Shown piece by piece: positions 16,448 through 24,628 of a stretch of 64,000 bases of DNA. The position numbers and the translations under genes were made by a program. Source of the stretch: Serratia inhibens (GTDB taxonomy: Bacteria; Pseudomonadota; Gammaproteobacteria; Enterobacterales; Enterobacteriaceae); assembly GCF_003591175.1 (NCBI RefSeq), contig NZ_QYYG01000001.1, positions 1,426,001 to 1,490,000 on the forward strand, in the 5' to 3' direction. The number at the start of each line of letters is the position of its first letter. Position 1 is the stretch's first letter. The notes under the pieces are model-generated. The model worked only from the letters and a program-made list of their open reading frames with translations, was not told where the DNA came from and did no database searches.

Positions 16448-17067
16448 TAATTACATCCTTCTAAAAATTTTAATATTAGCTCATCTAATTCTTTATCTAA
16501 TTCGAACGAATATTTTTGTTCTTTATTTAAAATGTAAACCCCTAACAAATAATTAGATACTATTTTTGTTTTATAATCACATGATTCGCGTTCATACTTA
16601 TTACAACTCACATCAAATATTAAGTTAAAACCATCTTGTAAAATATTTGATAGTTGGTCGATGTATTTGCTTACAGTAACATCATCGTTAGAAATTAAAA
16701 TTGCAGTCCTCAATAATTGATTTCCATACACACCATCAAAAGACATTAAAAAATAAAGGTATTTTTTAATTTTATCTTTTTTCCCATCACAGCCAAACAG
16801 TATAACATTAACTTCATTGTTAATTTCATTAATAAAAACTTCAAATACATCTTGGAATATTTTATTTTTACTACTAAAAGCCTTATAAAAACTACCTGTC
16901 GTTAGACCCATGTGTAACATCAATGCATCAAGAGAGCAGTCTTTAAATGGCGTTTTTTTAAAAAAGAGAATAGCTTTCCCTAGAGCAAGCTCTAAGTCAA
17001 AAGTTCTTGGCCTTCCGCGATTTTTCCTTGTATTTTGGATAGCAATAACTAAGCCCTCAACCACCAT
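16447..17067 (-). CDS. TetR-family regulator coupled to the endonuclease gene
   Basis: 206 residues from ATG 17067 (MVVEGLVIAIQNTRKNRG). Longer frames to TTG 17109 would start inside the promoter. The N-terminal helix-turn-helix RPRTFDLELALGKA...LTTGSFYKAFSSKNKIF is followed by a helical C-terminal domain with no recognised ligand pocket. Stop and endonuclease start overlap by one base. Likely autorepression would also limit the endonuclease, delaying it after entry. A ligand or stress signal remains unknown. Confidence 0.8.
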   Translation of the reverse strand: MVVEGLVIAIQNTRKNRGRPRTFDLELALGKAILFFKKTPFKDCSLDALMLHMGLTTGSFYKAFSSKNKIFQDVFEVFINEINNEVNVILFGCDGKKDKIKKYLYFLMSFDGVYGNQLLRTAILISNDDVTVSKYIDQLSNILQDGFNLIFDVSCNKYERESCDYKTKIVSNYLLGVYILNKEQKYSFELDKELDELILKFLEGCN

Positions 17068-17077
17068 TAACCATAAA

Positions 17078-17126
17078 CAAATAGCATGCAATGGTAAGAT
17101 TGTCAACAAAACACAATATATCTTAC
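17078..17126 (-). promoter_or_regulatory. Promoter and candidate operator of the TetR-endonuclease operon
   Basis: Leftward -35 TTGACA (17101-17106), 17-bp spacer, -10 TATTTG (17078-17083). Start of transcription would fall at or next to the ATG, giving a nearly leaderless message. The inverted pair GTAAGAT (17094-17100) and ATCTTAC (17120-17126) brackets the -35 and is a candidate TetR-type operator. Confidence 0.6.
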
Positions 17127-17654
17127 TGTTAGCAATGTGATTTCAAGCAATAGGGGCGATATGAATTAGAAACTCTGACTACACACCTTACAAAAAATCA
17201 CGCTTGTAGTCACAGCTCCCATTAGTCTTGCTGTAAAATATAACATTAGGACTGGCAATGAACCTCCCTTAAATGGACAATATTGAGAATAATACGCTAA
17301 TTGACAACATTCTCATAAAAAAATCAAATTTATTACTTAACTCCATCATGACATGTGCTATGGGACGCCCCACGGCCTTCCTCACGATATATTGTTGATA
17401 TTTTATTAATTAACAATAGAAAGTCAGTTATTCGAGCGCGACGCATTGACACGCTAACTTTAACAGCATTTTCTGGCATGCCGTACCATTAGTACTATCA
17501 ATTTTTATCTCTGGGAGTCAAACGATATTCATCATATAGAAATTCAACATGCCATGATTTTGGTTATATACATATCAACTTAGTGTTGATTTATATATGT
17601 TGATATTTTTCATTAGCTAATAATAAAAATTTATTCTTTCTTGAGCATTACGTT
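17127..17654. other. AT-rich gap in the island
   Basis: About 530 bp without a supported gene. A 41-codon frame at 17273-17398 has no ribosome site. ATATCAAC with GTTGATTT near 17573-17593 forms a small inverted repeat. Possible remnant or regulatory DNA. Confidence 0.5.
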
Positions 17655-17679
17655 TAAAAAAGGGAGCAAACACTCCCTT
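17655..17679 (-). terminator. Terminator of the orphan island gene
   Basis: AAGGGAG and CTCCCTT pair around a 6-base loop; on the minus strand a run of six T follows. It lies 12 bp past the stop of the gene at 17692-18369. Confidence 0.85.
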
Positions 17680-17691
17680 ATGAAGTCGTCC

Positions 17692-18369
17692 TTATAATAA
17701 ACATCGATTTCTTTTTTCTTTTTTAAATAGGTTGTACTTATTTTTATAAATATCACCATAACTCAACTCTAATACGGCGCCTTCGAAAACCGCAAAGACT
17801 TTAATATCTTTATATGGCTGATTTCTTTGTATTCGTCTGCGAATCACCTCAGATTCATTAATCCATCGCACAACTAAATCTTGATTATATGATTCCTTAC
17901 GCCCCTCAATCATGACTAGACTATTGGCCGATAAGTCGGTCAAAAATACACCATAATCATTTTCTTTGGTGTACTTAGACTGCTTTACTAACTCTTTAAA
18001 ATCATAGTCAGCACGCTCTTCGTAAATATCAATTATGTCAACTAATTTATATTCTGGATTTGATAAAGTAATATCATTATCAACAATCACCTTTATATTC
18101 TCGTCATTATTATATGCATCAATATAAGAATTCAAATTATCATCGTATTTTATTTCTGAATTATCATTTTTCTCTAGAAACTTTACGTATTCTTCTTTTG
18201 AGACCACCGAACGCCAAACACCTTCATCGTACACCTTAATAAATTTAACCAAGGGGCTATCGGCATAGTCGAATTCATTTTCGAGCCATTCTATAGGCAT
18301 GGCCACAAATTTTTCTTTGTTAAAATATTCAAATGCCAAAATATCTTGCTGTTCAAAAATCATATCCAA
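17692..18369 (-). CDS. Hypothetical acidic protein, last gene of the island
   Basis: 225 residues, no signal peptide or membrane span, rich in Asp, Glu, Asn and Tyr (ENDNSEIKYDDNLNSYIDAYNND), with a basic C-terminus (KNKYNLFKKEKRNRCLL). No family recognised. It has its own terminator. Low charge balance and compact size would fit an anti-restriction, immunity or DNA-mimic protein, but this is only a guess from composition and place. Confidence 0.65.
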   Translation of the reverse strand: MDMIFEQQDILAFEYFNKEKFVAMPIEWLENEFDYADSPLVKFIKVYDEGVWRSVVSKEEYVKFLEKNDNSEIKYDDNLNSYIDAYNNDENIKVIVDNDITLSNPEYKLVDIIDIYEERADYDFKELVKQSKYTKENDYGVFLTDLSANSLVMIEGRKESYNQDLVVRWINESEVIRRRIQRNQPYKDIKVFAVFEGAVLELSYGDIYKNKYNLFKKEKRNRCLL

Positions 18370-18500
18370 ATCCTTAAGTTACTCTGCTAATTCCTAATTA
18401 TTACAACTTAGTAAGGTAGCCGCATTCTACCATTATTCATAGTGATAATGTAGGACGCTTTATTTTTACATATGAAACAACACTGTGATGTTGTTAGTGC

Positions 18501-18528
18501 TTAACACAGCGCTCGCTCTTCATATCAT
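18501..18528 (+). promoter_or_regulatory. Outward-facing promoter at the right end of the island
   Basis: TTAACA (18501-18506), 16-bp spacer, TATCAT (18523-18528), pointing right toward the attachment core 20 bp away. In the integrated state it faces chromosomal DNA; in an excised circle it would read into the integrase. The inverted repeat AACAACA/TGTTGTT (18476-18495) just upstream could bind a regulator or the recombinase. Confidence 0.5.
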
Positions 18529-18535
18529 TGGGAAT

Positions 18536-18578
18536 GTGATTTGGCGCGCATTATGCCATAACGAGGATAAGAGATCGC
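18536..18578. other. Proposed right attachment site (attR) of the island
   Basis: Partner of 9232-9274: same core CATTATGCCA (18549-18558), GTGATTT to the left and GATCGC to the right at identical offsets. GC content rises to the backbone level immediately to the right (from about 18560), supporting a boundary. The right half should be the original upstream region of ybiT. Confidence 0.7.
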
Positions 18579-18769
18579 GGGAAGTTTCGGTGACAATTTG
18601 AGCAAAGGTGCGGCGGCAGAGGATCATGCGGTTAACCCGACATGCCGGGCCCGATGACTCGGCGCAATGCAAGCCTGCCCGCTGACGGAGGGATACCGGT
18701 TAAGCTATTACCGCTTGAAGGTTGCCATGGGCCACTTCACCAAGACATAGAGTAATTCAGTAAATACAC

Positions 18770-19195
18770 TCACATGCACCCATGATTTAAAATACCAAAA
18801 TATAAATATTTGAATTTTTCTTTTCTTAGAATGTCTGCTTTCAATACCGAAACATCCTCACCCCACTCTTTCTCAAAAATGGATTTGACGTCATTGTGAT
18901 TTAGTTTACCTAGTTGCTTCAATCCACAAGCTGCATAAAGTTTACTTTCTGCCGTTGCCTTGGGATTATTGGCTATTCTCAAAAAAATATCCGTTGCACT
19001 CTTGCTTTTAAGTATGTCTATTACAGCAACTTCTCCCTCACTAATCCTGCCAACAAAGCCATTCATGCCTAAGGAAAAATAACCAACCTGGGATAAGTTG
19101 GTTTCTATAGTTTCATAGTGATTTTCATTTGCGTAGCAATAGAGAGAACATAACGAAGTAAAAAACAAAGTAGTAACTATAAAAATCCTTTTCAT
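18770..19195 (-). CDS. Secreted hypothetical protein, 141 aa
   Basis: A signal peptide (MKRIFIVTTLFFTSLCSLYCYA) precedes a mature part with SATDIFLRIANNPKATAESKLYAACGLKQLGKL, a helical pattern resembling one HEAT-like repeat. Cysteines in AACGLK and at the end (NHGCM) could pair. Ribosome site GGAG lies before the ATG. AT-rich like the island but outside its proposed boundary, so possibly an older acquisition. The 18579-18769 stretch beside it is GC-rich and has no clear gene. Confidence 0.65.
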   Translation of the reverse strand: MKRIFIVTTLFFTSLCSLYCYANENHYETIETNLSQVGYFSLGMNGFVGRISEGEVAVIDILKSKSATDIFLRIANNPKATAESKLYAACGLKQLGKLNHNDVKSIFEKEWGEDVSVLKADILRKEKFKYLYFGILNHGCM

Positions 19196-19581
19196 AACCT
19201 CTCCTGTATTCTAAAAAGTTTACCTTACATCCAATCTGACCATATGAATAAAGGTATGGCAAATAAAAATTATAACCGCATTAATTACATGTTTTTTTAA
19301 AATCTATAAAACTCAAAACAACTTGTTATTTTATATGGTTTTTATAATTATCACACCGCAACATAAATGACAGCAGACATTTAAAAATATCAAATAACCA
19401 AGCCCCCTTACTTCTGTACCCAGTTGTAATTATTTGCCACGTGAAAAATAAATCACAGGAAACCATTTAGATAACTTATAACAGCGCACTTCAATTTACA
19501 AAAAACAGATAAATAACGACCTCTGATAATTTAATGAATGGAGCTTACATGCTGGAACACGCTGGCATAGGTTTCCGGATA
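19196..19581. other. AT-rich gap
   Basis: About 385 bp, low GC, no convincing gene. It contains the promoter of the leftward secreted gene. A plus-strand frame beginning at 19534 runs into the antisense of the P-loop gene and is rejected. Confidence 0.55.
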
Positions 19582-19610
19582 ACCCCCGCTCTGCACCGCA
19601 GAGCGGGGGT
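19582..19610. terminator. Stem-loop after the P-loop kinase gene
   Basis: ACCCCCGCTCTGC pairs with its exact reverse complement around a 3-base loop, a very stable 13-bp stem. Only a short T-run follows on the minus strand. Confidence 0.7.
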
Positions 19611-19656
19611 CGCTGTCTATGCCGCATTTAAAACCGCGTCCCTCAAACCCGCTGAC

Positions 19657-20157
19657 TCAGGCATGCTCGCCGTATCTGACAACACTCAAGCGTTCGTCCC
19701 CGGAAGGGGGAACAAAGTAGTGAGTAAGCAGATCGAAAGCCTCTTCGCTTAGTACGAAAGGATGATCGCCCTGCTCATTTCTCAGTTTGATCCGGCTCTT
19801 GCATTGCGTATCGCTGACGTCCAGAAAATGCAGGCAATGGCTAACACCGGCGGCGTCCGCCAGTTGTCTGGCCCAAAGACGACGATCCGGCGTGTTCATC
19901 GGAAAATCGAGCACCACCGACAATCCATGACGCAGCAGCTGTACAATATGTTCACTCAATACCTGCCGCAGCCGGGCCGAGTAGCGGACGTAATCCTGCA
20001 ATCCGGCCATCTGTTGTTCATACAGCGTCGCCAGCCAGCTGTCCTCAACAATCAACAGCGTTTGTGGCTGCTGCGACAAGCGGTTTGCCAACGTCGACTT
20101 GCCTGAACCGGCTTTGCCGCACATCAGATGTAAAACAGCCTGGGGGTGATTTTCCAT
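19657..20157 (-). CDS. P-loop ATP-binding protein, kinase-like
   Basis: 166 residues. Walker A GKAGSGKST is near residue 14, then VVLDFPMNTPDRRLWARQLADAAG as the Walker-B-like strand and lid region, and KSRIKLRNEQGDHPF with arginines placed as in small-molecule kinases (zeta-toxin or chloramphenicol-phosphotransferase-like AAA_33 group). Substrate unknown. Very good AGGAGGAC ribosome site. Confidence 0.82.
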   Translation of the reverse strand: MENHPQAVLHLMCGKAGSGKSTLANRLSQQPQTLLIVEDSWLATLYEQQMAGLQDYVRYSARLRQVLSEHIVQLLRHGLSVVLDFPMNTPDRRLWARQLADAAGVSHCLHFLDVSDTQCKSRIKLRNEQGDHPFVLSEEAFDLLTHYFVPPSGDERLSVVRYGEHA

Positions 20158-20235
20158 GACGTCCTCCTGGGTGATGGCCAGCAGGAGGAGAGATTGCCCC
20201 GCCTTACTGGCGGGTTTTGGCTTGAAAGAGACGCG

Positions 20236-20298
20236 CTATCCCACCACTCTGAGAATGGTGATAATAATCAGCGCGAATACAAAACGTTTTTTGTTCAT
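20236..20298 (-). CDS. Possible 20-residue hydrophobic peptide
   Basis: A short frame encoding MNKKRF followed by a hydrophobic run (VFALIIITIL) and RVVG. It resembles small inner-membrane peptides, including type I toxins, in layout: basic N-terminus then one span. The upstream GATAGTGG is only a fair ribosome site. A hairpin (CCCGCC/GGCGGG, near 20198-20215) lies downstream. No antisense RNA was identified, and the name of a family cannot be given. Confidence 0.4.
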   Translation of the reverse strand: MNKKRFVFALIIITILRVVG

Positions 20299-20353
20299 CC
20301 ACTATCAATAGAATAAAGCCTGGAGTTCTGTCAACAGCAAAACCCGTCTCGCA

Positions 20354-20701
20354 TTAACCTGCGTGATAGCCGCAGCTATCCGGCGGCGCTTGATCCCGCT
20401 GATCCAAACCATAGTCACGCACCACCTCTGCCACCCGCAGGCGATACTGCACCAGTACATCATGGCGGCCACGCGCCTGCGCAGCCCGGTGCTGCTCGAT
20501 ATTGCGCCACTGTTTTACCGCCTCTTCATCCCGCCAGAAGGACAGCGACAGCAACCGCTGCGGATCGGCCAGGCTTTGAAAGCGCTCGATGGAGATAAAT
20601 CCGTCAATCTCCGCCAACAGCGGCTTTAGCTCTGCCGCCAGCTTAAGGTAGGTTTCACGCTGCCCGTCGGCGGCCTGCAATTCAAAAATAACGGCAATCA
20701 T
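20354..20701 (-). CDS. Antibiotic biosynthesis monooxygenase (ABM) domain protein
   Basis: 115 residues; MIAVIFELQAADGQRETYLKLAAELKP and SLSFWRDEEAVKQWRNIEQH are ABM-family signatures (dimeric ferredoxin-like fold, as in YgiN or heme-degrading enzymes). The substrate is not evident. It is divergent from the ArsR gene, with an operator between them, so it is a probable regulatory target. Confidence 0.85.
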   Translation of the reverse strand: MIAVIFELQAADGQRETYLKLAAELKPLLAEIDGFISIERFQSLADPQRLLSLSFWRDEEAVKQWRNIEQHRAAQARGRHDVLVQYRLRVAEVVRDYGLDQRDQAPPDSCGYHAG

Positions 20702-20752
20702 AGAGAGTTCCTGTCAGGAAGATTAACCCTATCCTAAGGCTAGACCTACAGC

Positions 20753-20778
20753 CATACTTCGTCTAACCTCGAAGTATG
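20753..20778. promoter_or_regulatory. Operator between ABM gene and ArsR gene, covering the ArsR start codon
   Basis: CATACTTCG (20753-20761) and CGAAGTATG (20770-20778) are exact inverted halves with an 8-bp spacer. The ATG of the ArsR gene forms the last three bases, so a bound dimer would block autogenous transcription at its very start. Confidence 0.65.
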
Positions 20779-21459
20779 AATGACATCGATATCGAAGATC
20801 GCCTGGCGGCCCTGACCGCCGCCATCGCCGACCGTACCCGTGCGCGCATGTTGTGCCTGCTGATGGACGGGCGCGCCTATACCGCCACCGAGCTCAGCGC
20901 CGCCGTGGATGTCGCCGCCTCTACCGCCAGCGGGCATTTGGCGCGTTTGCAGGAACAGAGGTTGATCGCCTGCGTCAAACAGGGGCGCTATCGCTATTTC
21001 CGCCTGGCGGGGCAACCGGTGGCCGATGTGCTGGAAACGCTGATGGCGCTGGCCGGTGTCGAACGGCCGACGGTGAAAACCACTACCCCCACCTCGCTGC
21101 AATTCGCCCGCACCTGCTACGATCATATGGCCGGCGAGGTGGCGGTAAAACTGCATGACCGTTTGCATCAGTTGGCCTGGCTGGTGGGCGAAGAAGACTA
21201 CCGGCTGAGCGAGGCGGGGCAGACTGCCCTGACGCGGTTGGGCGTCGACTGTACGCCAGCGCCTTCGCGGCGGCGCTTCGCCTGCGGTTGCCTGGACTGG
21301 AGCGAACGCAAGGCTCATCTCGGTGGCGCACTTGGCTCAGCGATGCTTAACGCTTTTATCGAGCGCGGCTGGATAAGGCGCCGGCTCGATAGCCGCGAGC
21401 TGCAACTCACCGCCGCCGGCAAGAATGCCCTGAAAGCACATTTTGACCTCACTGTTTAA
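20776..21459 (+). CDS. ArsR-family winged-helix regulator
   Basis: 227 residues. The N-terminal winged helix (about 8-90) has ADRTRARMLCLLMDGRAYTATELS and the recognition-helix region DVAASTASGHLARLQEQRLI. The C-terminal half has CGCLDWSERKAHLGGALG, with Cys residues that might sense thiols or metals, though the classical ELCVCDL metal site is absent. Longer than typical ArsR (about 100 aa). Probably controls itself and the divergent ABM gene. Confidence 0.85.
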   Translation: MNDIDIEDRLAALTAAIADRTRARMLCLLMDGRAYTATELSAAVDVAASTASGHLARLQEQRLIACVKQGRYRYFRLAGQPVADVLETLMALAGVERPTVKTTTPTSLQFARTCYDHMAGEVAVKLHDRLHQLAWLVGEEDYRLSEAGQTALTRLGVDCTPAPSRRRFACGCLDWSERKAHLGGALGSAMLNAFIERGWIRRRLDSRELQLTAAGKNALKAHFDLTV

Positions 21460-21522
21460 CCCCGCAACGCGCTAGCTTTGGTGCAATACTTATTAGGCAA
21501 ACCGTCAACCCGAGGACTCTTC

Positions 21523-22230
21523 ATGCTCGATCAAACTCAATTTCCCATCACCAAACTGTGGCCGGCACAGCATCCGGAACGGCTGCAGCTTTACTCGCTG
21601 CCAACGCCTAACGGCGTAAAAGTCTCCATCATGCTGGAGGAAATCGGCCTGCCGTATGAAGCGCATCTGATCGATATCGGCAAGAATGAAACCTGGACGC
21701 CGGAATTTCTGTCGCTGAACCCGAACGGTAAAATACCATCAATCATCGATCCCGAAGGCCCAGGCGGCAAGCCGCTGCCGCTGTTTGAATCCGGCGCCAT
21801 CCTGCTGTATCTGGCAGAGAAAAGCGGTCAATTCCTGCCACAGGATCCCGCGCAGCGTTACGAAACCATCCAATGGGTATTTTTCCAGATGGCCGCGGTC
21901 GGCCCGATGTTCGGCCAGCTCGGCTTCTTCCACCGGTTCGCCGGGCGCGAATACGAAGATAAACGCCCGCTGGAGCGTTATAAAAATGAATCCAAACGCC
22001 TGCTCGGCGTGCTGGAAAGCCGCCTCGAAGGCCGCGAGTGGATCATGGGCGAGGATTACACCATCGCCGACATTTCACTGCTGGGCTGGGTGCGCAACCT
22101 GATCGGTTTCTATGAGGCGCGCGAACTGGTGGAATTCGACAGTTTCCCACGGGTGGGGCAATGGCTGGAGCGCGGTTTGGCGCGCCCGGCAGTACAACGC
22201 GGTCTGAATATTCCCGCTCGCAACGAATAA
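21523..22230 (+). CDS. Glutathione S-transferase, YfcG/YghU-like
   Basis: 235 residues from MLDQTQFPITKLWPAQ; ribosome site GAGGAC is 5 bases upstream. Thioredoxin-like N-domain: LYSLPTPNGVKVSIMLEEIGLPYEA, NPNGKIPSI cis-Pro region and FESGAILLYLAEKSG, then an all-helical C-domain ending in the DYTIADISLLGW motif. Thr/Asn-based Nu-class enzymes of this kind have disulfide-bond reductase activity. It follows the ArsR gene after about 60 bp. Confidence 0.88.
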   Translation: MLDQTQFPITKLWPAQHPERLQLYSLPTPNGVKVSIMLEEIGLPYEAHLIDIGKNETWTPEFLSLNPNGKIPSIIDPEGPGGKPLPLFESGAILLYLAEKSGQFLPQDPAQRYETIQWVFFQMAAVGPMFGQLGFFHRFAGREYEDKRPLERYKNESKRLLGVLESRLEGREWIMGEDYTIADISLLGWVRNLIGFYEARELVEFDSFPRVGQWLERGLARPAVQRGLNIPARNE

Positions 22231-22278
22231 TTTATTGCCTGGGATAGCCGCCGGCTATCCCATTTCAGCCCCCCGTAT

Positions 22279-22296
22279 CGTCATAAAAGTGTCACA
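22279..22296 (+). promoter_or_regulatory. Pho box upstream of phoA
   Basis: CGTCATAAAAGTGTCACA resembles the PhoB consensus of two 7-base CTGTCAT-type units separated by AT-rich DNA. It lies about 66 bp before the phoA start, replacing the -35 as in E. coli. Confidence 0.75.
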
Positions 22297-22361
22297 TCCC
22301 TGCACTACTCTCCCTGCCTAACAAATTGATATATGTTGAATTATGACAAGGAGTTTTCCCC

Positions 22362-23789
22362 ATGCAGCAATCCCTTTCCCTGATCGCCGGTGCCGTGTTA
22401 TCCGCCCTGCTTTGTTCTGCCGCCTTCGCCGATGAAACACCGGCCAATACCGCTGGTCTTTCCGAGCGCGCGGCTCGCGGCAACATCGTTGAGCCCGGCG
22501 GCGCACGCCGCCTGAGCGGCGATCAAACCGCCGCGCTGAAAGCCTCGCTGTCTGACAAAACGGTCAAAAACGTGATTTTATTGATCGGCGACGGCATGGG
22601 CGATTCTGAAATCACCTCGGCACGCAACTATGCAGAAGGTGCGGGCGGCTATTTTAAAGGTATCGATGCCCTGCCGTTGACCGGCCAATACACCCATTAC
22701 TCGCTGGATAAGAAAACCCACAAACCGAATTACGTGACGGATTCCGCCGCCTCGGCGAGCGCGTGGTCCACCGGCGTAAAAACCTATAACGGCGCGCTGG
22801 CGGTTGACGTCAACGGCAAGGACCAGCCGACGCTGCTGGAAATCGCCAAGGCAGCGGGTAAAGCCACCGGCAACGTCTCCACCGCCGAGCTGCAGGATGC
22901 CACGCCGGCCGCGCAGGTTTCGCATGTCACCTCACGCAAATGTTACGGCCCGGAAGAAACCAGCGAAAAATGCGCCACCAATGCGTTGGAAAATGGCGGC
23001 CGCGGCTCGATCACCGAGCAATTGCTCAAAACCCGCGCCGACGTCACGCTGGGCGGCGGGGCGAAATCCTTTAATCAGCTGGCGAAAAGCGGCGAATGGC
23101 AGGGGAAATCATTGAAAGACCAGGCAACCGCACTCGGCTATCAGTGGGTGGAAAACCTCGATGGCCTGAATGCCGTCAGCGTGGCCAATCAGCAAAAACC
23201 GCTGCTGGGGCTGTTTGCCGCCGGCAATATGCCGGTGCGCTGGCAGGGCCCGAAAGCCTCGCATCACGGTAATATCGACCAACCGGCGGTCACCTGCGAA
23301 AACAACCCGGCGCGTACTGCCGACATCCCAACGTTGGCGGCGATGACCGAAAAAGCGATCGACCTGTTGAAGACCCAGCAGAACGGTTTCTTCCTGCAGG
23401 TGGAAGGCGCATCGATAGACAAGCAGGATCATGATGCCAACCCTTGCGGCCAGTTCGGCGAAACTGTCGATCTGGATGAAGCGGTACAGAAAGCGCTGGC
23501 CTTCGCCCGCGCCGACGGCAACACCCTGGTGATCGTCACTGCCGACCATGCCCACTCCAGCCAGATTATTGCCGTCGATGCCAAAGCCCCAGGCCTGACG
23601 CAAACACTGACCACCAAAGACGGTGCGCCAATGACCATCAGCTATGGCAATTCGGAAGAAGGCTCTCAGGGACACACCGGCACCCAGTTGCGCGTTGCCG
23701 CCTACGGCCCGCATGCCGCTAACGTCGTGGGCCTGACCGATCAAACCGACCTGTTCTATACCATGCGCGACGCGATGGCGATTAAGTAA
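22362..23789 (+). CDS. phoA: Alkaline phosphatase PhoA
   Basis: 475 residues. Signal peptide to AAFA; metal-binding [13 protein letters not shown] near residue 70; catalytic Ser in [17 protein letters not shown]; later [17 protein letters not shown] and VTADHAHSS zinc ligands, and QGHTGTQ. Periplasmic homodimer releasing phosphate from monoesters. Cysteines for the usual disulfides are present (RKC, KCATNA). Strong AAGGAG ribosome site; PhoB control is indicated by the Pho box. Confidence 0.96.
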   Translation: MQQSLSLIAGAVLSALLCSAAFADETPANTAGLSERAARGNIVEPGGARRLSGDQTAALKASLSDKTVKNVILLIGDGMGDSEITSARNYAEGAGGYFKGIDALPLTGQYTHYSLDKKTHKPNYVTDSAASASAWSTGVKTYNGALAVDVNGKDQPTLLEIAKAAGKATGNVSTAELQDATPAAQVSHVTSRKCYGPEETSEKCATNALENGGRGSITEQLLKTRADVTLGGGAKSFNQLAKSGEWQGKSLKDQATALGYQWVENLDGLNAVSVANQQKPLLGLFAAGNMPVRWQGPKASHHGNIDQPAVTCENNPARTADIPTLAAMTEKAIDLLKTQQNGFFLQVEGASIDKQDHDANPCGQFGETVDLDEAVQKALAFARADGNTLVIVTADHAHSSQIIAVDAKAPGLTQTLTTKDGAPMTISYGNSEEGSQGHTGTQLRVAAYGPHAANVVGLTDQTDLFYTMRDAMAIK

Positions 23790-23943
23790 GCTGGTGGCCC
23801 GGCTCGGTCGGCGTAGTCGAGCGGCTGGGCCCGCGCAAAGAGGCACACCTGCGGCAAAACGCCCGTTTCAACGGCGAATGGGCGACGAGTTTATTTACGC
23901 CTTGTTGAACCCAGAGTGACAGCGCAGGCTGCCATAGCGCGTT

Positions 23944-24567
23944 CTAGGCATCTGCCAGCATCTTCGCCGCCATTTGCTTATAGCTCTCCACCAGTTCACG
24001 GCCCTCATCGGGGCCGGTACTGACCGCCAGGCGCATCGTCGCCTCCCCCAAATGCATCAGCAGAAAAGCGGCATTTTCAACCGCAACGGGATCCGCCTGT
24101 GGCCGCAAACGCCGTATCGCCGCTGCCAGCAACGCACCGTTCAACCGGCTTTCCGCCACCTCTTCTTCGCGCAGCGTTTTGTTGGCCTGCGTCGCCGCCC
24201 AGATGTCCCGCATGACGGGCTCGGCCATAAACAAGGCATAATATTCGTCAATCAGGCAGCCAAAAGCTGCAATCAAGTGAGGAAAATCTTGCACCTGAGT
24301 TAAACACTGTTCAATGCACTCACGCGCTTCCTGATTATAACGCTGTGCCAACACGCGCACGATAGCGGTCTTATCCGGGAAGTACTGATACAGCGCCCCA
24401 ATGGAAATACCGGCATTTTGCGCCACTTCGCTCATGCGCATCGCATCGCTACCCTGCCGGGCTATCAGCGCGGTGGCACAACCCAGGATCAGTTCCACCT
24501 TCTCGCGGCTCCGCGTCTGGCTGGGTTTACGCCGCAACGCAGGCGGATTTTTTTGCTTGTCATTCAT
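23944..24567 (-). CDS. TetR-family transcriptional regulator
   Basis: 207 residues from ATG 24567, chosen because AAAGGA sits 8 bases upstream; the ATG at 24573 would be only two bases from it. N-terminal HTH: VAQNAGISIGALYQYFPDKTAIVRVLAQRY. The C-terminal domain is helical with MRDIWAATQANKTLREEE. Divergent from the NmrA-like gene and sharing a clear operator with it. 23790-23943 before it has no gene. Confidence 0.88.
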   Translation of the reverse strand: MNDKQKNPPALRRKPSQTRSREKVELILGCATALIARQGSDAMRMSEVAQNAGISIGALYQYFPDKTAIVRVLAQRYNQEARECIEQCLTQVQDFPHLIAAFGCLIDEYYALFMAEPVMRDIWAATQANKTLREEEVAESRLNGALLAAAIRRLRPQADPVAVENAAFLLMHLGEATMRLAVSTGPDEGRELVESYKQMAAKMLADA

Positions 24568-24628
24568 CAGCATCGTCCTTTGACCCAAAAACTACCTTGA
24601 CAATAATACGAGGGTTTATCATATTTAC

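Larger units (their letters stand above)
9245..18558. mobile_element. Integrated island carrying two serine recombinases and a restriction-modification module
   Basis: About 9.3 kb bounded by the direct repeat CATTATGCCA at 9245-9254 and 18549-18558. Cargo in order: large serine recombinase, small serine recombinase, structured non-coding DNA, LprI-like secreted protein, small membrane protein, secreted protein, C protein, DNA methyltransferase, probable endonuclease with TetR-type regulator, and an orphan gene. Most of it is markedly more AT-rich than the flanking backbone. No conjugation, replication or phage structural gene is visible, so it is a small integrative element or a passenger needing help to move between cells. 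Confidence 0.75.

Noticed and set aside
17067-17109. Longer N-terminus for the TetR-type regulator
   Set aside because: Begins with TTG inside the -35 hexamer of the gene's own promoter.
23790-23943. Possible gene remnant between phoA and the TetR gene
   Set aside because: Short frames there show no motif or start signal; too little to support a pseudogene call.
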